A model generated the notes under the pieces. The model saw only the letters and a list, made by a program, of their open reading frames with translations. It did no database searches and was not told the DNA's origin. Positions 56,463 to 64,000 of a stretch of DNA of 64,000 bases are shown here, one piece after another. This DNA is from Cymbidium sinense (taxonomy: Eukaryota > Streptophyta > Magnoliopsida > Asparagales > Orchidaceae). Within the stretch, counting starts at the first letter, position 1; each line of letters starts with the position of its first letter. Made by a program: the position numbers and the translations under genes. The stretch is from the NCBI GenBank assembly GCA_021442155.1, contig CM038220.1, forward strand, positions 77,425,817 through 77,489,816, given 5' to 3'.

Positions 56463-58846
56463 ATCACATATTTTTGGAGTTATTTGGCGGATGAATGCGG
56501 AATGAAAGCGGTCGCGATAAAAGTGATATCTAATGACCCAAATTTGGGAAACTCCTTGGCACCACTTGTTGAGAATGAACGGAGATGTACACTGCATCGT
56601 GACTATGCATCAAATTGGCTTGTGTTGGAAGGACCATACTAGTTATTGGCCAAACTCAAGAAATTGAAATCAAAAGATTTTCTATGTGCAAAAGTCGGAA
56701 GTTTCGATCTAAATGGCTTAACAAAATTCGGAAAGTTGATACAAGCGGTTATCCCCATGATTAGATTCTCTTGATTTGGAGGAATTGGACGATATAGAAA
56801 ATCATAATCATTCTTTAAAGCGACCTACATCTTCTCGGATCACAGACATTAGCGATGAAGGCGTCGTGTTGAACAACGAGTGGAATTAGAACGCGATGCA
56901 TTAAATATCTAGCGAGGAAGTTGGTAGAGAATATTGGGTTCACAAAAAGAGATGCTTTCAAATTTATTCAGAAAGAGAAAAGATCGAGGATTGTAAATGG
57001 TGACAGTAATGCATTAATACAGTTATTTAAGGAAAGGCAAGCAGCGAATGAGATGTTTGCATGGGATGTACAAGTTGATGAGTCGAATTGCTTAGTAAGC
57101 TTTTTTTAGAGCAATGGCATGTCTAGGATGATGTGATAGTTTTTGATATAAATTATCGACTCAATAAATATAATCTTATTTGTGCCCCTCTTATTAGAGT
57201 GAATCATCACTGGTAAAATGTATTATTTGGAGTAGCCTTTTTATCAGAAGAGATAATTGAGTCATTCTCATGGCTATTCCAAACATTTCTTCGATTGATG
57301 AGTGGCAGACATCCTATAACAATATTCGATCAAGATCGGTATGGCGAGCTATTGAAATTATGTTGCCGTACTCTTCATAGGTTGTGTCAATGGCATATTT
57401 TGAAAGCTCCTTCCAAAGTTCATTGCTTTAATAGTAATAAGAGAGTACAAATTTATTTTATACATGCATGAGTAAGTGTGACTGGAAGAGTTTGAAAAGC
57501 TTGGTCCATACTAGAAGAAGGCAATTTGCATGATCATGCTTGGCTGTCTGAGCTTTATAAGATTAGATCCAAGTGGTCCACTGCATTCAGCAAGGACTCA
57601 TTCTGCATGGGCATCTTATCAATACAATGTAGTGAGTCCACGAACAACATATTTCACAAAATATCTAAACCAATAAGTTCGCTCACAGATTGTTTCTTGG
57701 GGTTGGAAAAGGTTATGGAGATATGGCACTGGAATGAACATGACGAAGACTTCAAGTGTAGCCAGTTATCGATTGTTCCTGTTGTTAAGATAAGTCTAAT
57801 TCTAAAACAAGCTACTATATTTTATACAAGAAGGGTTTATACTATGTTTGAGAAGGAATTTTTGCATGGAGTTGGAGGCCTATCAGTAACTAAGTTAGAT
57901 GGCTGACATAGGATTTGGTGAAAAACTTAGAGAATAAAATGCATCCAAAACATGGACTGTGCATTTTATGGGATTACCTGATGTAACTTGTACTTGCAAA
58001 AAATTTGAAATGATGGGATTACTTTGTGCTTGTGCGAGTTCTTAGTCGAAGATGTTTGCGCATTACGGACAAGTATCTTCTTCTCATGTGGTCTAGAGCA
58101 AAGAGGGATATTTACATTAATAGTGCATACAAAAAAATTAAGAGATGTGGAAAGCAGATGGAAATATTCTTGGGATTATTTTTTGAACCACATGTCAATA
58201 TGCATATCAAATAAGCGTGAGCACAGGGGCAATAAGAGCTAAGGACTATATGCTTGGATCCTTAAAAAACTATATGATGATGTCGACTATAATAAATGAG
58301 AATTCTCCTCCAAAGAGCTTAAGAAGAAGTCAACCACAACAAGGAAAAGACATCTTAAAGGATCCAGTTAAGTAACATCCAAAGGGAGTTTCCAACTCAA
58401 GGCTTAAGGGATATTGGGAGAGATCTAAGAAAGCCAAGAGTAATTTTCTATTTGCGTATTAGTTTTTAGTATTTTAAATATTACTGTTAATCTTCAAACC
58501 ATTCTACTTTTGTTGTTGCAGAAACCAAAGTACAATCTGATAGTGTTGCAGAACATGTTTCGTACAACTTACATCACCTTTCTCTGTTATGCCAGAGTAT
58601 TTTTCAGAGGTACGCACAGAATATCACACATCAATGTTATAAGAGATCATCAACTAATACGATATTCTACATGCAGGAATTTAACTCGAGCTCCACAATC
58701 AATCAGTCGGCAAAATGGTACACTAAGCTGATGATGGATATTATTTCAAGAAAACATTTTAATGCATGACATCATCTAGTTTTGTGTTCGCATACATATT
58801 TTTTGTAATGCTTTAGAGTCCAAGATGACTCTCTTTAACTTAATAG
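56463..58846 (+). pseudogene. FAR1/FHY3-related (MULE-transposase-derived) pseudogene inside the array
   Basis: FAR1-related proteins are plant transcription factors derived from Mutator-like transposases. Pieces in changing frames: an EELDDIENHNHSLKR word (about 56,785), like the end of the FAR1 zinc-binding domain; KRDAFKFIQKEKRSRIVNGD and LFKERQAANEMF (56,940-57,060); the transposase core DVIVFDINYRLNKYNL and RVNHHW (about 57,130-57,220), FLSEEIIESFSWLFQ and TIFDQD (about 57,325); then WLSELYKIRSKWSTAFSKD and CSESTNN (57,540-57,640); and a SWIM finger CTCKKFEMMGLLC (about 57,990) with a one-base shift right after it and Cys where the family has His. The D, D and E positions survive but stops do not allow a protein. 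A later segment (58,510-58,731) is unidentified. Confidence 0.82.
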
Positions 58847-61800
58847 GCACAGATGTTTAGGCGTATTTAGGGACTTTCTCACTAGTTTTTGCTCTTTAAG
58901 CAATATTGAGTTAATCCCACTAAAGACCTTGTAATCATTCGATAACAATATGTGTAGTACATTATGGAAGCATTTGGAGGGTAGGTTATTTTTTATAAGT
59001 TTTTACCATTTGTACTCGTACCTCTCTTGAATTAACATTTAGACCTTTTCAGTTTAATTTATCTATTTATTGAGATAATGTTCATTACATTCCAATGGAA
59101 GCAATTTGAAAGCTGCTTGGATGATTTAGAGGGGTATTTGCATCTTACTCTCTCCTCTCAGAGTCTGAGATCATTTATGACCATTTTTTCTAGTTTATTT
59201 TGCCTGATTCATGAGATAATATTCATTACATTCCAATTGAAGCAATTTGGGGGCTGTTTGGATAGTTTCTGGGGTATTTTTTATATCTGTACTCTCTGTA
59301 CCTCTTTTGAGGGTACAAAACATTTAGAGCCTTTTTTTCCAATTTATTTTGCCTGTTTATTGAGATTATGTTTAAGGCATTCTAATGGAGGCAATTTGAA
59401 AGCTGCTTGGATGGTTTGGGGTACTGCATCACTGTACCTCTTGAGGTACGATCATTTATAACCTTTTTTTTAGTTTATTTTGCTGATTAATTAAGATAAT
59501 GTTCATTATATTCCAATGGAAGTAATTTGGAGGCTGTTTGAATGATTTCGGATGGGTGTTTTGCATTTGTACCTCTCGTGAGAGTACAAATCATTTATGA
59601 CCTTTTTTCAGTCTATTTTGCCTGATTCTTGAGATAATATTCATTACATTCCAGTTTATGCAATTTGAAAGCTGTTTGGATGATTTCTGGGGGGTATTTT
59701 ATATCTGTACTCTTTGTACCTCTGATGAGAGTACAGATCATATATGGCCTTTTTTTAATTTATTCTGCATGATTCTAGAGATAATGTTCATTACATTCCA
59801 ATAAAAGCAATTTGAAAGCTTCTTGGATGGTTTCTGAGGGATATTTTGTATCACGACCTCTTGAGACAGATCATTTATAACCTTTTTCTAATTTATTTTT
59901 TGATTAGGTGAGATAATGTTCATTACATTCCAATGGAAGCAATTTGGGCTGTTTGGATAGTTTTGGGATATTTTACATTTGTACTCTCTGTACTCTCTTG
60001 AGGGTACAATATTTGTTTTTTTTTCCCTTTATTTTGCACGTTTATTGAGATTATGTTTAAGGCATTCCAATGGAAGCAATTTGAAAGTTGCTTGGATGGT
60101 TTCTGGGAGATATTTTATATCTGTACTCTCTGTACCTCTCCTGAGAGTTCTGATCATTTTTTTCTAGTTTATTTTGCCTGATTCGTAAGATAATATTCAT
60201 TACATTCCAATGGAAGCAATTTAGAGGCTGTTTGGATGGTTTCGGATGGGTATTTTGCATTTGTACCTCTCGTGAGAGTACAAATTATTTATGGCCTTTT
60301 TTCAATCTATTTTGCCTGATTCTTGAGATAGTGTTCATTACATTCCAATTTATGCAATTTGAAAGTTGTTTGGATGATTTCTGGGGGGTATTTTGCATCG
60401 TACTCTGTGATGAGGTATTTTTTAAATTTACGCATGATTCTAGAGATAATGTTCATTACATTCCAATAGAAGCAATTTGAAAGCTGCTTGGATAGTTTCT
60501 GGGGGGTATTTTGTATCTGTACTCTCTGTACCTCTCCTGAGGGTACAAATCATTTATGATCTTTTTTCCAATTTATATTTACTGATTCGTGAGATAATGT
60601 TCATTACATTCCAATGGAAGCAATTTAGAGACTATTTGGATGGTTTAGGGTTTTTGCACTCTCTGCCTCTCTTGAGGGTGAGAATATTTAGAACCTTTTT
60701 CAATTTATTTTGCCTATTTATTGAGATTATATTTAGGGCATTCCAATGGAAGCAATTTGAAATTTGTTTGGATGGTTTAAGGGTGTTTTCTGTACTCTCT
60801 TGTCTGAGAACATTTAGACCTTTTTTTTGATTTATTTTACGTTTATTGAGATTATATTTAGGGCATTCCAATGGAAGCAATTTGAAAAGCTTGGATGGTT
60901 TACGGAGGATTTTGGCATCAGTACTCTCTTCCTCTCAGAATTCATTTAGATCATTTATCATTTATTTTGCATGATTCTTGAGATTATGTTCATTACATTC
61001 CAATGTAAGAAATTTGGAGGCTGTTTGGATGGTTTCTGGAGATATTTTACATCTGTACTCTCTGTACCTCTCATGAGGATACAAATCATATATGGCCTTA
61101 TTTTTCAATTTATTTTACTTGATTCTAGAGATAATGTTCATTACATTCTAATGGAAGCAATTTGAAAGCTGCTTGGATGGTTTCTGGGAGATATTTTGCA
61201 TCTGTACTCTCTGTACCTCTCTTGAGGGTACAGATCATTTATGACCTTTTTTTTCAGTTTATTTTGCCTGATTCATGAGATAATGTTTATTATATTCCAA
61301 TGGAAGCACTTTGGAGGTTTTGGATGGTTTAGGATGTTTTACATCAATCTGTACCTCTCATAACATTTAAATTTTTTTTCGTTTATTTTGTTTATTGAGA
61401 TTTTAGGGTATTCCAATGGAAGCAATTTGAAAGTTGTTTAGATAGTTTAGTGTTTTTACTCTGTACCTCTCTTGAGTACGAATATTTAATTTTTTTTCAA
61501 TTTATTTTGCCTGCTTATTGAGATTATGTTATTCCAATGGAAGCAATTTGAAAGCCGATGGTTTTAGGGGTTTTGCATTATTCTGTACCATCTCCTGAGT
61601 GCATCATTTTATGGCCTTTTTTTCTAATTTATTTTGCACGACTTGAGATTATGTTCATTACATTTCAATGTAAGCAATTTGGAGGTTTGGATGGTTTCGG
61701 GATTTTTTGCCGTACTCTGACCTCTTGAGGTCAGCAGGGCATTTTTTTGAGTTTATTTTGCCTGGTTCTTGAGATTATGTTCATTACATTCTAATGGAAG

Positions 61801-61945
61801 CAATTTGATGGCTGTTTGGATAATTTCTGGGTGGTTTTTTACTTCTGTATTCTCTGTACCTCTCTTGAGGGTACAGAGCATTTATGGACTTCTTTCCCAG
61901 TTTATGGTTCTTCAGATTACATTCATTACAGTCTAATGTCATTTA
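58847..61945 (+). repeat. About 150-bp tandem array, right part
   Basis: Resumes with GGCACAGATGTTTAG..ATTTAGGGACTTTC, matching the second half of the unit that broke off at 56,462. After a roughly 36-bp foreign stretch it continues with about 21 units (starts at about 59,078, 59,220, 59,368, 59,500, 59,638, 59,787 and so on, to 61,920). Spacing ranges from about 125 to 156 bp because units have lost different short internal words. Same strand and unit as the left part. All reading frames here are by-products. Confidence 0.92.
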
Positions 61946-62320
61946 TGGCAAAGATTTATTTATAATTTTAAACTTAACATTAAACAATTAATTTTACTTT
62001 CTATTGTTAGCACAAGCCAACATATATTTATGATCATCAAAATCATGATTATATATTTAAGCTCTAGAGTTAATAATTTCTAATGTCAACTATCAATTGT
62101 TTGACATCCGATCATTCTGACATTCAAAAGTCTAGATTCATATCTATTACATTATATTAATGTATTCTTCATTTTAAAAAATTAATCTTTAAGATCAATG
62201 AGTTATTAATGAATCATTTGAACTAAATCCCATATCAAACTAAATCTATAGCTCGAGATTTTTCACCCCAAATAAAATATAATGTGCAACTCACCCTAAA
62301 TATATTCATCTTCTTGGGCC
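61946..62320. other. AT-rich stretch between array and ULP1-like gene
   Basis: No gene seen. It is the 3' flank of the - strand ULP1-like gene, and may hold its 3' UTR. No clear polyadenylation signal was picked. Confidence 0.45.
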
Positions 62321-64000
62321 TCATATGGTCACCACACTGGAGTTTGTGGAATTCGCTTCCATGTACTTACAGATAAACATCCCGCAGTAAACATTATTAG
62401 CTTGGACTGGCAGCCCACTCATCATTTCGATTGGCCATTTTCTAGGATCGCTCGCAAAAGACTGGCCAACATCTTCAACAAGTAATTTGATCTGAATATC
62501 CAGAACATAATCTCAATAAGTTGGCCCAGAAAAAAAAAATAGTTAAGAGGAACCAAATTTGAAAACTGTTCTTACAATCTCAGGAAGAATGCTCTTATGG
62601 GTTAGTTTGGGTAATGAGTTGTAAAAATACAAGGCCCCTAACTTAATATGCCCAACCAGAGTGTCCAGTGCTGATTATCTATAACTGGCAGTAAGATTAA
62701 CTCAGCCCTCAACACACTGTCTGCAGTGACATGCTGGATGAACATTTTGCTTTCCGTCTTTAGGCCGTACCTGGCATAATTTTGCAAGAAAAAAAGAGAA
62801 TGATTATAGATTCTATCTTTTATCTAAACAAACAAGAATTGAATTGTAATACCCAACATTCCTGTGGGATAATATACCCAATGCAAGCATGAAATGTACA
62901 AATAGGGGACATACAGCCCCGGACAGAGCGAATACTTCTCGGCCAGTAAGAAGGCGAAGGCATCGACATGTGCATCTGATAGATACTGATCTGTCAGCAA
63001 CTCATCGATCTGCCCTCGTACAATAAGGATATTCTCAACCGTGAATACAGTATCACTCCTGCAAGTGAGGAATGTTTGAAAGCGAGCTTAATTAAATGAA
63101 TTGGGTATTTTATATACGAAGATGGAGTTGACTAAAAATTGTATTACTTATCCTCGAATCGAGAGCACGACGTGTCAATAAGTTGGAGCATCAGCTTAGG
63201 CAGGACATCTCTGGATGAGAAGTCTATGAATTGATATGCCGCCGGTGCAAACGAAATTACCGATGATAAAAGTAGATGAAGAGCTATTCACTATAAAAAA
63301 GATCGATCTACTAAGATGATTCATACCTCGACGATGCTCCTCCACCACAATGATAATGTGTGTAGGTCATCAACCTTTATTGGCTCATCTTTTGAACCTA
63401 TAAAAAAATTTAGTGAAATCTATTTTTATCTCAAATTTAAAAGAAAGTAACTTAATACCTCTACGTACCTTCTCATCTTGAATAGGAGCCACATCACTTA
63501 TTCTTGCTCGTGACTTCCTATAAGTGTGTGTGAAGGGAGAACAAATTGCTTTCCTCTTCCTCATCCGTCGAGCCTTCACACCACGCTTCGTTGCCGATAC
63601 AGTTTCTGAAGATCATCATGTGTAAGTACCTCGAAGAACTTCACTTGAACTCCACATGGGCTTCCCTGTTGGAAGTATCCAACTGGGAAGCTCTGGTCAT
63701 CCACAAGAGCTTCCTCTGGTAGCCTCCTCGGGCTTTCCAAGTGGTAGCCTCCTGTGGGTACCCCTCCACAAGGGAAGCTCTGGTAGCCTCCTCAAGAGTT
63801 TCCCTGGTGACCCCACAAAACCTCCCCACACTGGAGGTGGGACGCCCGGGCAAGAACTTCCTTGATAGCAGCAACCCATAAATCAAGCCCATCCATCCTC
63901 TCCGTCATTATTGCATGAAAAGATGATACTGTATCTTTCAAGTCCCTGAAACCTGCAAGTATCCTCTCCACCGCAAAGCCTGTTGTGGGGGTAGTAGCAG
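62321..64000 (-). pseudogene. ULP1-like cysteine peptidase (C48) gene, multi-exon, 5' end outside window
   Basis: C48 peptidases remove SUMO-type modifiers; plant genomes also carry many transposon-associated ULP1-like genes. Exons on the - strand: KARRMRKRKAICSPF (ends 63,459); 63,397-63,327 (DEPIKVDDLHTLSLWW); one ending at 63,148 (AYQFIDFSSRDVLPKLML); 63,058-62,925 (YLSDAHVDAFAFLLAEK); 62,770-62,576 (ADSVLRAELILLPV, then NQHWTLW with the catalytic His); 62,491-62,321 (PVQANNVYCGMFICKYMEAN with the catalytic Cys). Introns 63,398-63,458, 63,059-63,147, 62,771-62,924 and 62,492-62,575 have GT-AG ends and join in phase. The acceptor of the third exon is unresolved. One TAG/frameshift separates HW from LYFYNSLP, where Asn stands at the usual Asp position. 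That is the only clear lesion, so a sequencing error is possible. Confidence 0.75.
63650..63850. repeat. Short GC-richer minisatellite within the ULP1-like gene
   Basis: Words GGAAGCTCTGGT, GTAGCCTCCTC and CACAAGGGAAGC recur about every 30-60 bp from 63,680 to 63,810. A - strand frame from 64,000 (FAVERILAGFRDLKDTVSS, MTERMDGLDLW) runs into it and then meets a stop, so it may be an expansion inside a 5' exon or intron. Confidence 0.5.

Noticed and set aside
55326..61165. Several Leu/Cys/Phe-rich frames of 60-127 codons, some on the - strand
   Set aside because: All repeat the same words at 150-bp spacing and come from the tandem array.

Overview
The window is nuclear DNA from a flowering plant; I cannot name the species. 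It contains plant-type LTR retrotransposons (Tat/Ogre lineage, with a second RNase H), FAR1-related and ULP1-like genes with GT-AG introns, hAT-type elements, long AT microsatellites and satellite-like arrays. About 53 of the 64 kb is nested transposable elements. No bacterial, organellar, rRNA or confident tRNA gene was seen.

Layout. 1-3,540: T1, a Ty3/gypsy deletion derivative on the + strand (5' LTR end, primer site, tandem arrays, 3' LTR) with no polymerase. 3,578-14,493: T2, a decayed full-length Tat-type element of the same LTR family on the - strand (gag, protease, RT, RNase H, integrase) with an additional reading frame in the opposite direction between integrase and 3' LTR. The 3' LTRs of T1 and T2 face each other across 37 bp and form a large imperfect inverted repeat. 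14,494-16,264: AT-rich flank with SINE-like and hAT-like fragments.

16,270-53,962: one giant Ogre-like element (OG) with LTRs of about 4.26 kb and a 5-bp target duplication, ATGTG, at both ends. Its 5' LTR was later split by T3 (17,005-27,314, a + strand relative of T1/T2; target AATTT), by at least one hAT-type element (29,752-30,421; 8-bp target duplication), and probably by another insertion (about 27,430-29,140). Its internal region was split by CH (38,382-44,806, a - strand Ty3/gypsy element with an initiator-Met-tRNA primer site; target GCTAC). OG's intact 3' LTR (49,701-53,962) acts as an empty-site control for the events in the 5' LTR.

53,968-64,000 is the most gene-like part. A promoter-like region (G-box palindrome, TATA, telo-box) precedes a short candidate first exon ending at a GT donor (55,227-55,295). 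An approximately 150-bp tandem array follows (55,361-56,462 and 58,847-61,945). It is interrupted inside one unit by a FAR1/FHY3-related, MULE-transposase-derived pseudogene (56,463-58,846) that keeps recognisable D, D and E positions. At the right edge, on the - strand, lies a multi-exon ULP1-like cysteine peptidase gene or pseudogene (62,321 to beyond 64,000).

All polyproteins carry stops and frameshifts. They were recognised by reading fragments in three frames, so domain borders are approximate. The density of small indels reflects age, sequencing/assembly error, or both.
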